NCBI GenBank assembly: GCA_003254925.1 | Contig: QANZ01021234.1 | Location: 1 to 64,000, forward strand | DNA length: 64,000 nt | DNA from: Chamaecrista fasciculata | Lineage: Eukaryota > Streptophyta > Magnoliopsida > Fabales > Fabaceae | Direction of reading: 5' to 3' | Shown here: piece by piece, positions 21,701 to 34,508 of the stretch | How positions within the stretch are numbered: position 1 is the stretch's first letter | Layout of the letters: each line of letters begins with the position of its first letter | Notes under the pieces: model-generated | Database searches by the model: none | Told to the model about the DNA's origin: nothing | What the model saw: only the letters and a program-made list of their open reading frames with translations | Translations under genes and position numbers: made by a program

Positions 21701-22680
21701 CTACCCAGTATTCCTGAGTACAGGACAGCTTGAAACATCAGAATCATCAACAACAGAACCCTTTATTAATCCTCCAAGCAGTTCAGCAGGATCATAGAAG
21801 AACTCTACCTTCACAATCTTCTTCTCCTCGTTCAACTGTACATCATAATTAAACTCAGACATATATGAATCACACAAAGTAATTCACAAGTATATATATG
21901 AAAGAAAGTACTGTGTTGTTAATTAATGTTTACCGTGAAAATAGCCATCCCATATAACTCAATCTTTTGTCCAGTAGGGGCATGTCCTTTGAAAGGACCC
22001 TCCATGTATCCCCAGTGCCTGAATTTGAAAACAATCACTGGTGGCCCACTGTACACTTGAACAACCTCTATAGCAAATCCACGTGGGAAAGTGGTAGTGA
22101 ATATCTTGTGTGATGACTCTGCTGTTTCTTCATCTGGATTGTATGACCTCATTTTCTCTGGCATCGATGTTTGCAGCAGCGGATTATACCCTCCACCTAG
22201 CTTCTTCAATCCTTCCAAATTTATTGCTTCCCTTCCTGCCATATATATATACAAATAACTTTAATTTCTAATTCAATACTGTTGATGATATTTTATCAGC
22301 TAAAAATGTTATACCATTAAGGCTGAAAGTGTATTTCTCTGGGTCCATCGATCTGTACTCGCGTATATCTGCCTTGTGGAAAAATTCCATTTCCCAATTC
22401 TTTAGAAGAGTTTGCACCTCCTCTTCCAGTGAACCCGGAGGCCATACCTTCAACAATATATATATATATAATAATGTCATTCTTTAATTAATTTCTTGCA
22501 CTATATAGCTAAGCTAAGCGTACACTAAAAGATAGAAAAGAGAGATATAGAGAGAGAGACCTTGGTTCTGCCTTCTTCAAAGAGCTTGTTCACAACATCA
22601 TAATTTGGAGGAACACCAAATCTCCATTTGGTGTTTTTCTCGGCATCTCCATGCAAGTATGTTCGGTACTTGTCCTCCAT
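21701..22680 (-). CDS. Pathogen-related protein, tandem copy 2
   Basis: Four exons: 22561-22680, 22315-22447, 21934-22235, 21701-21835; 229 residues. The first three exons have exactly the same lengths as in copy 1 (120, 133, 302 nt) and the proteins are clearly similar throughout, for example PRGFAIEVVQVYSGPPVIVF and FRHWGYMEGPFKGHAPTGQ. The last exon is six nt shorter, and the tail differs (SCPVLRNTG versus SCPVVGTG). As for copy 1, the family is defined by pathogen induction and an NTF2-like fold; the function is unproven. It lacks the MITE found in intron 1 of the other copy. The start ATG at 22680 is equivalent to that of copy 1. Confidence 0.92.
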
Positions 22681-23219
22681 AACTCTATTGAGTACAAATG
22701 AGGATGAAAGGCCGGTTCTTAATATATAGGAAAAAGGGAATCATGGAGCAAACAAGAATAGTCAACATTTTCCTTTGAGAAAACAAGAGAATTCTATAGT
22801 TTATTTATTATTGAAGAGAATAAGGTGTGTGTTTGTTCAGTTCCATTCAAGTGACAATAAATTAAAAATTTGTTGTTTTCTCGGCATTAAAATGCAAATT
22901 GAATTTGCTCAACTCCGAGTGGTTTCGTCTTCGACTTTTTTTCTTTTTGTTTATTTCTCTACCAAAACCCTTTTTTAATTTTGTATTTTGCCCCCGTATT
23001 TTCTGGGCCCTTGTGTTGTGTCTAAGCAATAAGGAATCAGATACATTGAGTAGGTGACTTGAGAAAGGGATTGGATCCTTTAAAGTTTGAATAAGGTCGA
23101 CTTCACTCTAAAGTCTCACCCTCTAATTTAATTTGATTTTCATAATATTGATTAAATTATCGTTTGATTTCAGTATTAAGTGCCATATAAACATTTTAAA
23201 AAGGGTATTATGATAATTT
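22681..23219. other. Intergenic, promoter side of pathogen-related copy 2
   Basis: AT-rich region with no gene seen. The first 150 bp are the probable promoter and leader of copy 2. Confidence 0.5.
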
Positions 23220-23803
23220 GGTCAAAGTGTAAATTTTGGTCCCGTATTTTTTTTTATATTTGATCCATATTTTTATAAAAGGTTTCACCGTTAGTCTCAT
23301 TCTAAATTTCATCTATCTTTCTCATTAATTGTGATGTGGACAACTAACTTGGGGGACCAAAATTGAAAAAAAAAAGAATATAAAGCCAAAATCACAAATT
23401 AACCTAAAGATAAGGGACATGCATCACAATTTATCCCAAAGATAAGATGTTAAAATTTATTATAAGTTAGGAATTGTCCACGTCATATTTAACGGAGGGA
23501 AATTGACGGAATATAATGTGGGACATACAATTATAAAGATATGAAACTAAATTTGTAACGTGACTCTTAAGCAAGTGTAGAGAGTTCGAATATCACATTA
23601 TGTATGCAGCAACTAATTAGTCAGTTACAAATCCTTAAATAGAGTACAAATCCTTAAATAGAGTACAAATCCGCGAATGATTAGTCTTTAATCTGTCAGG
23701 CTAAGAGATACCTTGAACAACAAACAAAAATTATAACATGACAAAAAAAAAAGGTCTGATTTGACAAAAAACAAAATTAAAGAACCAAATTTACACTTTC
23801 ATT
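23220..23803. mobile_element. Degraded GGTCC-type foldback element
   Basis: The left end GGTCAAAGTGTAAATTTTGG resembles the 17865 element, and the right end carries AACCAAATTTACACTTTC in inverse orientation. The inner halves are eroded. It includes an imperfect 20-bp tandem repeat (ACAAATCCTTAAATAGAGT, about 23629-23672). No target duplication was recognised. Confidence 0.55.
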
Positions 23804-24721
23804 ATCATTTTATTGGAATTTTTAAATCCTAAAAACCTACCCAAATAACTGACCCTACAACCCGACCCACCCAACTCATTCCCCCAATTCCAATCTGCCA
23901 GAAGCGAAGCGCGACTGAGAGACGCCGGAGAGAGAGAACCACCATAGCCACGCCGAGAGAGAAGTCTAAAATCGCCTCCGCAGTCGCCGACGTTGATTGC
24001 GCTTCTGCCTCCATTGTCGTCGACGGTGAGTTCACTTCCTACTCCGACGGATACTCTTCCTCCTCCGCACTCACAGATTTGGTTAATTATACTGATACTC
24101 GATATTCTTGTCTGCTGACTTCAGGCTACATTTTACTTCTGTCACAATTTTTCTTTTTTTTTTTTGATTTTAGGTCCCAGGATACTATTCACTGCGTACA
24201 AATCTTTTGCATCTTGCGCCTAGGTACGTGCTTCACGTAGCAAGTATAAATATTTTGCTGTTGGATTAACTTAAGCATTATTTTAACTTCAAAGATGATC
24301 AATAGAAGCATGCTCTTTTGCTACTGATATCATCTTCCTTGTTGTATGCCATGCTATTTTGAACTCTCAGAATTTATACTGGTTGCACCTATTCTCCTGT
24401 TTTACAAAGGACATAAATCCTTGCATTTTGTTACGCATAATCATGCATTAGAGCATCAAATACAATAATAATATTTGTTATATATCAGGTAAAATGAAGC
24501 AAACCTTTAATAAAAGTCGAATTACATCCTTCTTTGTTTACACTTGTTCCTCTGTAAGATTTTCTACGTAGGCACATGATTTGACATCACCGTGCTTTTA
24601 TTTCCCTTCTTCAGCAAACATTGTAGCCCATCTCAGACTTCCATTTTCCCTCCACCTGTCTCCATCGCTAGGACTACCATCTCTCTTTAGAAGGTAGAGA
24701 CTGAAAAGCCTGTCTTGAAGT
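23804..24721 (+). other. Upstream and probable 5' leader of ORC2
   Basis: A GC-richer, GAGAGA-containing stretch (23890-24030) followed by GTGAGT at about 24026 looks like an untranslated first exon and its 5' splice site. A matching acceptor (TTTTAG) may lie near 24174. Exon limits are not certain. No coding frame was accepted here. Confidence 0.45.
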
Positions 24722-27111
24722 ATGGACATCAACGGTGAAGAGGAAGATGAGGAATTTGGATTTTCAAGAAACTATTTTCTAGCCAAAGAATTGGGCTCCT
24801 CCAGCAAGAAAACAACTCACAAGCTTTCCGACATTGGTGTAGTTGATGAACAGGCATATGTTTTAATCACTAGGACTTGTTTCTCTTCTTTCTATAAAGT
24901 GTTCTTTATGTTATATCAGAGTGTTTCTAATGTGTAGGAATTGAGGGCTGCGGCATCCAAAATTGAACCCAAGCATGAAAAAGAGATTGCCGCATTAATT
25001 GATAGCTACAAAAGTAGGTATTCTGAATGGGTTTTATCCCTAAGGTATGATTCTTTTCTTGTTGCTAATTTGCTGACAAAGTTAATGCATTTTTTATCTC
25101 TTTTTTGTATTATACTTCAATTGCTTTAGTGGCAATTTTGTTGAAATACTTTGGATTGGTTCCCAAGGATGAAACAAGTATAATATAAGCAGTTCACTTG
25201 TAATGATTTCATAATCTGCAGAACCCCAGTTGATATTTGGACAGAGGTGCATTGCATACCTTTTTATGTTGCAAGTTCAAAAGTCTCCCTCAACCAAAAT
25301 AATCTTTAGACAAGGGCACAAAGCCATAAACTGTCTGAAGTAGGGATTCATAATGGTAGTGTCCTAGACTACTATGTAAATGTCCATACTCGCTGCTATG
25401 CGACATTGCTTGTGCTTTGTTTAGACTTCAGATTAGATAATGAGTTAAAATTTAACTCAAAACTTCTGTTGTAAGTTAATATGATAATTTCTTTCATAAA
25501 TTCTTTCTGCTGTTGATTCCTTTTGTCTTTTAGTGTTTGTTCATATAGCTGAGGTTAGGAAGCTGACTCTTAAACTCTTCAATTGTTATGTTATTAGCTT
25601 GATGCTTGACCTAGTACTATATTGCATATTGGGCACTCACTTTTTTGCATTAATGAGCTAGGTGTGGTTTTTCCCTGTTAATGTATGGCTTCGGGTCTAA
25701 GAAGGCTATGCTTGAAGATTTTGCTTCAACGGCACTGTCTGAACATTCTGTAGTTGTTATTAATGGTTATCTTCAGGCTGTTAACCTAAAACAGGTATCT
25801 TTTTAACATTGTGATTTCTAAAGATACATGCGAATATTGCACCACCATTAATTTTATAGAGACATCGTTTAACAGAAAATTAGAAAAGAAAAAATGTTTG
25901 TGTTAGAGGATATGAGTGCCCTTAAGTACTCATCCTCTTTATAAGGTATGAAAGATGTTAAACATTTCTGAATACAGGTTGTGATAGCTTTAGCTGAAGT
26001 ATTATCAGAACAAGTGAAAAGTAAACCGTCAGTTTCCAAAAATGAGCAACCATTCAGTTCACTATCCATAGAAGACCTTCTTGCATTTTTGGATGGAGCT
26101 GATACAGAGGAGGAAGATTGCTTTGTTTGTGTTGTCATTCACAATATTGATGGGCCTGGATTAAGAGACTCAGAAACCCAACAATATCTTGCTCGACTAG
26201 CTGCTTGTTCCCATATTCGTATAGTTGCCTCCATTGACCATTTGAATGCTCCCCTCCGTAAGTAACTACTCATCTTTTCCTTTTTGCTTGAATTATATTG
26301 TCCGTTTTGGATCATTCTACTTTCTTATTTTTGTGATAAATAGAGCTTGGGTGATGCAAACATGCAATCTGTATTTGATTTTACATAGTAATATATTTCT
26401 TATCCGTTGGCAACAACAGAAAGTGATATCACCCTTTTAGAAAAATAACCAAATTTTCTGAGTTTCAATATTGGTATATGCTCTGCTGTCCTGAAATTAT
26501 GCTCAGGAAAGATATCAAGTCTGTGTGGTGCTGTGAAAAATATTTTCATAGGATTTTAGTTTGATGCCTGATGATCTCTTCTTTGATTGTGTTTGTAGTT
26601 TGGGACAAGAATATGTTCCATACGCAGTTCAACTGGTGCTGGTATCATGTTCCTACCTTTGTCCCTTATGATGTTGAAGGCATGTTTTATCCTTTGATTC
26701 TTGCTCAAGGTGGTGCTAATCAAAGTGTCAAAACAGCTACAATAGTTTTGCAGAGTTTGACACCCAATGCGCAGAGTGTATTTAAAGTTATTGCAGAACA
26801 TCAACTCTCTCATCCTGATGAAGAAGGCATTTTACTTCCATTTTCCTTGGATATGCTGTTCTTCATTAAATAGCTTAATGTGTGTTTTGCTGAACTTTTG
26901 CTTTTATTGTTTAGGCATGCCGATCAATGACCTTTATTCAGTCTGCCGAGAGCGATTCCTCGTAAGCAGTCTGGTTACGTTGAATTCTCATTTGACTGAA
27001 TTTAAAGACCATGAATTGGTCAAGATTAAGAGGCATTCTGATGGTCAAGATTGCTTGTATATCCCTCTGGCAGCTGAATCACTTCAGAGAGTGTTGCTGG
27101 AGATCAGTTAG
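24722..27111 (+). CDS. ORC2: Origin recognition complex subunit 2
   Basis: Six exons: 24722-24853, 24938-25044, 25662-25794, 25978-26257, 26599-26826, 26915-27111; 358 residues, close to plant ORC2 (about 360). ORC marks replication origins and loads MCM helicase in the nucleus; ORC2 is a core subunit with a degenerate AAA+ fold and a winged-helix end. Strong matches to plant ORC2: [100 protein letters not shown] and [20 protein letters not shown]. Exon 5 ends before GCATTT and no usable GT exists, which supports a GC-AG intron. Exon 1 ends either before GCATAT (GC-AG) or six nt later at a GT that keeps the frame. Confidence 0.95.
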
Positions 27112-28136
27112 TAGTGTGGATTTTGACTCAAATGGATCGACCGATATCTTTGTACAGCTCTTCAGGGACTAGGAGCTTGCTTGCCCAAGACAACTTTGTT
27201 TCATGATATGCCACCAAATCTTAGGAAAGTAGATAGATGGGTGAAAGAATTTGCTGGTGCGATTTTAGTTTGCATTTTCATTTTTGTCTCCATTTCTCAA
27301 CTCTATGTATATTATTCGTGTCATGATAATCCACATATAACATTACGGCTGCCGAATTTAATCGGCTTGTGTATTGTTCTGAACATCAAGGGAAGCTCTT
27401 ATTAAAAAAAAAAATCAGTTTCTGGAGTTTTAATCTGTGAATTCTTTTTATTTTAATGCACGTGCATCAAGATATTTGGCACTTATATTTTCAAGCTTTT
27501 GATGATAACACTGCAAAGGTATTATGTGAACTAATGATCCTGAAACTTTTTCTTCTCTTCTACTTATAACATTTTACTCATTTAATATAAATGAATCCAA
27601 CTTTTTTTAATCCTTGTTCGCTTCTACTGATCTAATCATTAAACGGTAAAAAAATCTAATTCGAGTATATAGTAAAAGGTAAGTGTAATTCGATCAAAAT
27701 TCAGTGAAGTAAATACAATCGATCAAAATTTGAAAACAATCAGCAATGTTGAAGAACACGTGTACATCATAATTCTTCACGCCTCAGCCACGAATAGACA
27801 ATTGAGCGCGTGCCGTGTGCCAAAGATTCGAACAGTCTTCTGTCTGCGGTTTCTNACTCAGTAACAATTGAGGGACCAAAAAGGGGGTTTGCTCTAGTTT
27901 TATCTAGGCCTTTCGCTTGCTGATTAAAAAAAAAATATCAACGCAGTCTATATATTAGCTTGCTCTACGCACCCCACGACCTTCGTTCTCCGACGGATGA
28001 AAACAGACAATTTGGTTTAATTGAATCTCAAGTTTAAGGATGGTAATTGAATCTCAAGTTTAAGTTTCTGCAGCTATTGTGAATTTAAATTGCTCTATGC
28101 TACTGAAGGAAATTGAACGAAAGGGGAAAGGAGAAA
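27112..28136. other. ORC2 3' region and DUF829 upstream region
   Basis: 3' UTR of ORC2 followed by AT-rich spacer. An N at 27855 marks an unresolved base or gap. The last 150 bp are likely leader for the DUF829 gene. No gene was seen. Confidence 0.5.
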
Positions 28137-31034
28137 ATGTGGGGATTTGGGGGTAGATTTTATTGGGGAAGGAAGCTACTTGTTTCTCAAAAGTTAGATG
28201 GGAATGGGATAGTAGTTGTATTCGCATGGATGTCAAGCGAGGAGAAGTACCTAAAGAAATACGTGGATCTTTACTCCTCTATCGGATGGGATTCACTCGT
28301 CTGCCATTCTCAGTTTCTCAACATGTGAGTAGAATATTGAGTTCAATTTTACTATACCGGTTACCACTCCTGTTTTCCCCCTTTCAATTTCAAGTTAACG
28401 ATTATTACGCACTTGATTCTATATAAATTAGCGACTTATTGCTTCCGATGAGTTGCTTACTATTAGTGTTACGAAATGATCTTATTGAAGTCAATGTCTA
28501 ATTGTTTTGTTGAAATGGACTTCAGATGCTTTGGCATTATATTCATTTTTTTGAAGAGATGAGACTGCCGATGATGTAAATCTTTGCTAGTCACGTCACT
28601 GTATGCAGGATGGCGATTGATATTTTCTTTTATTTTCTTTATTATTACTATCCTTTTTTGCAGGTTCTTCCCCGAGAGAGCCATAAGTCTTGCTGTTGAT
28701 ATTCTTAATGAACTTGTTGAGGTCAGTTCTACAGGTCAAAAACTTTGATGCTAGTCATCTAGAAACTATTCCGATGATTTTGAACTGGTCTATGATAATC
28801 TTTTGAGACAATAAGTCGAGAAGATATCAAAGGCATAATCACAATATCTATCATGCTTTATGACACGTGTTATGTTATGTACTTGTTTAGTCTTAGTTGC
28901 CAGCATGTGTAATGTAGTCTGAAATGAAGTGAGATTGCAATCTGATCAACTCAAACTCGTACATTTTCTGAATCTTATCTAAACCTTCACACATTGTTGG
29001 AGCTTACAAAATACTGCTTTATATATTTTAAATATGCAGGTGCTGAAAATAAGGCCTTGTCCCATAGTCTTTGCATCTTTTTCAGGTGGTGCAAAGGCTT
29101 GTATGTTGGAAGTTCTCAAGGTACTCTGTTCCATTTGGCTTTCCATCACTTTATTTGGGAAGTACATATTAATTCCTCCCCTCCCCCTGCCTTCTTCTTC
29201 TTCTTCTTTTTTATTTAAAAAAAAAATTAAAAGCATATTTACTGTGAAGAATTTCCAAGTTCTAACAACTAAATTTCGTTTGGTCCAGATAATCGGGGGG
29301 AAGTATGAAGCACATAATAAGGTATGTTTGCTGTCATTTATAGTTTACGGGATGACTGAGTTATTATAGAGTCATAGACCACATAATTTGTAAAGTAAGT
29401 ATATGCTAGAAACCTATGATTTGTCATACTAAGTTAATGTATGAGTATGAAGTGAGGTATGCAGGATGATTGTGTTAATGGATAGTTGGACACTTGCCTT
29501 TCTATGTTCCATATGTTAATTGATCCAGTATTATATTTACTAGGTGTTTTAATCAATTCCTTGTTACAAGAAATTCTATATCTTGGGTGGTAGTGCTTTC
29601 CTTGTGTATATTCCTGCTCAGTAATACTTTCATGTGCATCTTAATATCTTCATAGCACAGGATGACTACCAACTTGTTAGGGACTGCATTTCTGGCCATA
29701 TATTTGACTCCAGTCCAGTTGACTTTACCAGTGATTTGGGTGTTCGATTTGTTTTACACCCAACTGCACTCAAAATTTCCCATCCGCCAAGATTTGCTTC
29801 ATGGGTTGCAAATGTTATTGCATCTAGTCTTGATGCTCTCTTCCTCAGCAGATTTGAATCGCAGCGTGCTGAGTACTGGCAAATTCTTTACTCCACCATT
29901 GTAAGTGGATAAGAAAACAAGAACACAGGAATATAATCTATTAAAAAAAAGCTTCATTTTGCTTTTCTCCCCCCTTTGGGTTTGTTGGTCTCTTATAAAT
30001 AATCCTCTAATCAAGTAATACTCTCTTGCAGAAGATGCAGGCTCCATATCTAATTTTTTGTTCAGAAAATGATGATCTTGCTTCTTTTCAAGTTATTTGC
30101 GGATTTGTCCAACGACTAAAAGAACTAGGGGCCGATGTTAAAGTAGTGAAATGGAGCGCCTCGCCTCATGTAGGTCAGCATCTTAGAGTAGAAGTAAGAA
30201 GATATTTTGAGTGCAAAATCTAGTGATATCTATAAAGTGTTTGCAGACCTAGGCTTTGTATTTAATACCACTTGGCACTTTCTCTCTCTACTCTATTCCT
30301 TTCTCTCTCAGCACTATACCTACTATAGACGATGCAAATTGCTTGGAAGTCTTTATGTATGCAGAACCTGGTAGTTTTCAGTTGGGTCTTTTGTTGCTTC
30401 CTGATTTTGTCAAAAGTGAAAAAAAAAGAGTATCATAACTAGACCTTGAGTGAAAAAGCTGTTAATATTTAATTAGTTCTGGACCAAGGAATCAAGGATC
30501 AACATATGTAATTGTGCTATGCCACTTGAACTTGTCACAGGTCACTACCGGCATCATCCAATTGAATACAAGGCTTCAGTCACTGACATTTTAGGCAAGG
30601 CAGTTGCTATTTACTCTCACAGAATTAGTGTAAATGAAACGGATAGAGTGTATATAGAGGGAACAAAAGATGGAATCTCCTATCCAATGCCTGAATTGAG
30701 GACGGCATCAACGACATCAAAGACATCAACTAGCTTTGAGAGTTTTTCTCTTGCCCGGACTAATTGGTCGCCCTGTACAATGGAGTATTGCGAGGAGGAT
30801 AAAGATGTAGGTTTAATGCTAAATGAAGGCAAGGAAGATTTAGTTCATCCACCTAGCACTCCAAGCATCATTGCTCGTGGGGTTCTTGGGCAAATGCTGT
30901 CTGATGTTTGTGTTCCTGAGAATGTTGAGGGTTGGGATCTGCGTTTAAATTCCAATAATGTTCGATCATTGTCCGGGATAAGGAGACAAGCTACATTTAA
31001 TCCTGTGAAATGCACACGGCGCTCAAGAATGTAG
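28137..31034 (+). CDS. DUF829/TMEM53-like alpha/beta-hydrolase-fold protein
   Basis: Seven exons: 28137-28324, 28664-28721, 29040-29120, 29289-29321, 29661-29900, 30032-30173, 30541-31034; 411 residues; GT-AG introns. The DUF829 (TMEM53) family has an alpha/beta-hydrolase core. Seen here are IVVVFAWMSSEEKYLKKYVD near the N-terminus, a nucleophile-elbow-like FASFSGGAKACM (about residues 93-104), YLIFCSENDDLAS (the acid region) and WSASPHVGHYRHHP with a His late in the fold. A Ser/Thr-rich plant extension follows (TASTTSKTSTSFESFS) and the chain ends RSRM. Enzyme activity has not been shown for plant members to my knowledge. The strand, phase and spacing agree with one gene. Start at 28137 is the first ATG in frame. 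Confidence 0.9.
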
Positions 31035-31835
31035 CATTTTTACCTAGCAGTTTCAGGTGGAGAATTCTCTAGGGAGTTGGAGGGATTGATGTTCTGTTCT
31101 CACTTTCTAGGCATCCAGTAGGTTGAATCTCAAGTCCCAGATTGACGGGATTGAGCTACAAACCTCTATTCTAGCACATGATGTTTAGCAAGTTCACCAG
31201 AGAAAAGAAGTCAATTTCTGATTGAGATCACTGTAAGAATATGAGAATTGAGAACGCTTGTAAATATATCGATTGCTAAAACATTTTATAAATATGAGAT
31301 GAAGTTACGTACTTTTTATTTATAAATTAATCTTGTAATATCTTTTTAGTAAAAATATTCTATAAAATAGTTCAAGTTTGCATACTTGCGATAGTTGGCG
31401 TTCATTGCTGATTCTCTTGCTTTCTCTCGTTTTCGTCATCCTTCATTCTTGAATCTTGATTTCTTCATTCTTGATGGTACATATTTGCCGGCCATGATTT
31501 TTTTTTTAAAAGGGCTTTTAGGCCTTGTGCGTGGCCCACCTGTGGCCTTTTAACACATTGACGAAAATGTGACAGAAAAAAAACATTTATTGACCATAAA
31601 AAGGAATCATTTACTAAACAACGAAAATAATTCTTTGCGCCAAAATTATAATAAAAGAGAAATTTCAAACTCAAATAAATTATGGAAAGTGGGAAGTGCA
31701 AAAGCCCGCGGTCAATTGAGCGGCAAAATCCATTCCTCTGTTCTCATTGATAGCACAGAACTGACGAAAGCACAGCGACTTAGCATTGAATTTGAAACTT
31801 GAGAGCATAGGAGAAGATTGTGATTCGTGAAAACA
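31035..31835. other. Spacer between DUF829 and B3 genes
   Basis: DUF829 3' UTR, then AT-rich sequence, then the leader of the B3 gene. No gene was seen. Confidence 0.5.
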
Positions 31836-33311
31836 ATGGCGGTGCGTAAATTGTCATACGAGGAGACTCGGCGCAAGAGAATGGAGGAGAACAAGAAGAG
31901 AATGGAAGCCCTTAAACTGCCCCAACTTTCTCAAGCTCTACGAAAACCCTCTACGGTACTCAACTACTCTCTCTCTCTGCTTCTCTATGTATTGTTCGCT
32001 CCGCAAATCATTTCATCTTTCTTCGTCGTTCCTTTGATTACAGATAAAGCAGACAAAATCTTACTCACTCCCCAAACAGACTGTTGCGATGAGGAGATCT
32101 CGCCGCGTCGCAAAGAAGCCCCCTCCTTACAAACAGGCGGAAAAACCTACAAGGTAAATTGGTCCGTAATTTCACAATTTAGAGATATATAATGACCCTT
32201 TGTGACCTTTCATTGATAGAAATAGCCAATATGTAACATACCTTACGGGTCTATAGTTTCTGTTATGCAGAAATTTATCAAACCATGCGTACGCTTCGGA
32301 GGAAGTCAGGATGGAAGCTTTAGAGAAAGCAGAAAAGTTAGTGTCGGATTTAGAATCCTGGTGTCCTACATTTTTAAAGTCAATGGTTGTGTCGTACGTC
32401 AATGGGACATGTGGGCCGGTAAGTGGCATTGTTGTGGGTTTTCTCTGTTCGCTTATGTCAATCTATGTTTTCTTCCTTCACTTTTTTTTTTCCCTTCAAA
32501 ATCAAATAACATTTGATCCTTGAATCTATTTATTAACTGAAACTATTATGTCCTTCTTGGTCAAAACTCAAAATATGCCCCTGCTATCTGTTACTTTCTA
32601 CCTACAACTTGTGCCTCAATAATGAAAACACCTAAACCCCTTTACTTTGCATCAGCCATAATTGCAGTGATGTCACTTGTCATACATGTAAAAGTGTATC
32701 AGTTTTCTTTAATGCTTGGAAATATTGCATTTTGTTTACAATGTCCTGTATTATCTAGAAGGCTAATCATTTATGCCATGTTGGACACTAGGCCATTCCA
32801 TCCCAGTTCTGCAGGGATAATCTTCCAAAGCATGACGAAATAATTACTTTGATTGATGAAGATGGGGATGAATTCTCTAATGTATATTCAGCCCGTAATG
32901 CTAACCTCAGAATTGGTGGATGGAAAGGTTTTGCAGTTGCTCATAATTTAGCTTATGGAGACGCCTTAGTTTTCCAGTTAATCAGGCCTACAACATTCAA
33001 GGTGATGATTAGTTCATGTATTTTCGAAAAAAAGTGATAGCATTTTTCGGTCCACATACTTTGTGGTTAGTAATTACTCTCAATTGTAGTAACTTGCTTA
33101 CTTACTTTTTTTTTTTGTGGTTGTTGTCTTCTCCCTTTCGAGTTGTTCCAATGCTACCATATTTTTGGGTTACAAAATTAGAATTCTCTCTGTTTACACT
33201 GTTATAAACCATGACATGCTGTTGCTAATATTTGCTCAGGTGTACATCATTAGAGGGAAAATTCCTACCGCTACAAAGGGCAATAATGTTGGTCAACATG
33301 TTAAAATCTAA
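31836..33311 (+). CDS. B3 DNA-binding domain protein (At5g42700/At3g19184 type)
   Basis: Five exons: 31836-31955, 32044-32153, 32271-32418, 32792-33001, 33240-33311; 219 residues. The N-terminus is highly charged (SYEETRRKRMEENKKRMEAL), probably helical. A basic stretch (AMRRSRRVAKKPPPYK) may be a nuclear localisation signal. Then comes one B3 domain at about residues 110-205: IPSQFCRDNLPKHDEIITLI, IGGWKGFAVAHNLAYGDALV and FQLIRPTTFKVYIIRG. B3 domains bind DNA in the nucleus. This subclass is small and little studied, so its targets are unknown. The first in-frame ATG is 31836 (context ACAATGGCG). It resembles Arabidopsis At5g42700 and At3g19184. Confidence 0.92.
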
Positions 33312-33993
33312 AATTTCGGTACTTCTTTTTATAAAATAAAATTGGTCAACATGTTAAAATCTAAAATTTCATCTTTTTTTGGATAAATGTTTCTACTGTG
33401 ACACCGTGGACATTTCTTTCTTCCTCCTTTTCTTCATCAACTCTATAGTTTCAAGTTGGAATGATATGTAAATGACCATATAGGTTCAGTTCTGGTATCA
33501 TTTAGGTACTGTATGTATATATAATCTCTTATTTGCTTTTGGCAGTTCAGGGACTTGGTGCCATACACTGTGAATTTCTTCTTAATTTGCTTGTGACTTT
33601 GAAGTACTTTTCACTTTTAACAATAGCTTAATAGAATGAATAGTTAAAGACTTTACTAGTTGCTTCTGCGGGTTAGGGGCTTTATAATGGGTGGGTGTGG
33701 TTTCATTCTAACGTTTCCCATTACATTCTTTACGGTTTTTGTTTACTTTTTTGGGATGATGCCGTCTAAACTAATTTAATGTTTGTAGCTATACCATTGA
33801 ATAGGCGTATGGATCTGAAACTGAATAGTAGGTCCATTTTGTCTTCAGTTGAACTTGTTTATATTTGCCTCCTGGAGCTGTTGAAGTTTTTTCTTTCTTT
33901 TATTTTTAAGTCTAAATCATGATATTTGCTGCTGAATTGATTGGGTATTTTCTTAAATTTCCTATATAAAAATATTTTTAATCCAAATATTCA
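33312..33993. other. B3 gene 3' region
   Basis: Probable 3' UTR and AT-rich spacer. A 25-bp segment near 33290-33314 (GGTCAACATGTTAAAATCT) is repeated at about 33342-33360, a local duplication at the stop codon. No gene was seen. Confidence 0.5.
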
Positions 33994-34002
33994 TAAAAGA
34001 AT

Positions 34003-34499
34003 GGCAAAAGTATTCATTTCGTCCCAAAACTTTACACCTGCTGTCAATTTCGTCCCCAATCTTTCTTTGCTGTTAATTTCATCCTTAAACTTTACACAAA
34101 CTGTCAATTTCGTCCCCAATATTTTTTTTGTCAATTTCGTCCCTAATCTTTCACATTTTGGTCAATTTTATCCTTTGCTCTTACTTTAGCCAAATATTGA
34201 CGACAAAATCTATGTGGCTAACGATATATAATGTAAAATTGATAGAAAAAGAAACTCAAATCCTAACTTAGATTCAAAAACAAGATGTAGTCTATCGTTA
34301 ATTTATTAAAAGAAGTTAATCAAAGGATAAAATTGGTGAAAATGTGAAAGATCGGGGACGAAATTGATAGTTGATGTAAAGTTTGGGGATGAAATTGACA
34401 GCTTGTGTAAAGTTTGGGGACGAAGTTGACAGTAAAAAAAGTTTGGGGACGAAATTGACAGTTGATGTAAAGTTTGGGGACAAAATTAGTACTTTTGCC
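34003..34499. mobile_element. Mutator-like foldback MITE, copy 2, with 9-bp target duplication
   Basis: 497 bp, ends GGCAAAAGTA and TACTTTTGCC, flanked by TAAAAGAAT at 33994-34002 and 34500-34508. Internal sequence is close to the copy at 11085-11613, including the central GACAAAATCTATGTGGCTAAC. The 9-bp duplication and long subterminal inverted repeats point to a non-autonomous Mutator-like element. Confidence 0.92.
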
Positions 34500-34508
34500 T
34501 AAAAGAAT

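Noticed and set aside
23829-24035. Minus-strand frame opposite the ORC2 leader
   Set aside because: No family resemblance; the region fits an untranslated exon of ORC2 on the plus strand.
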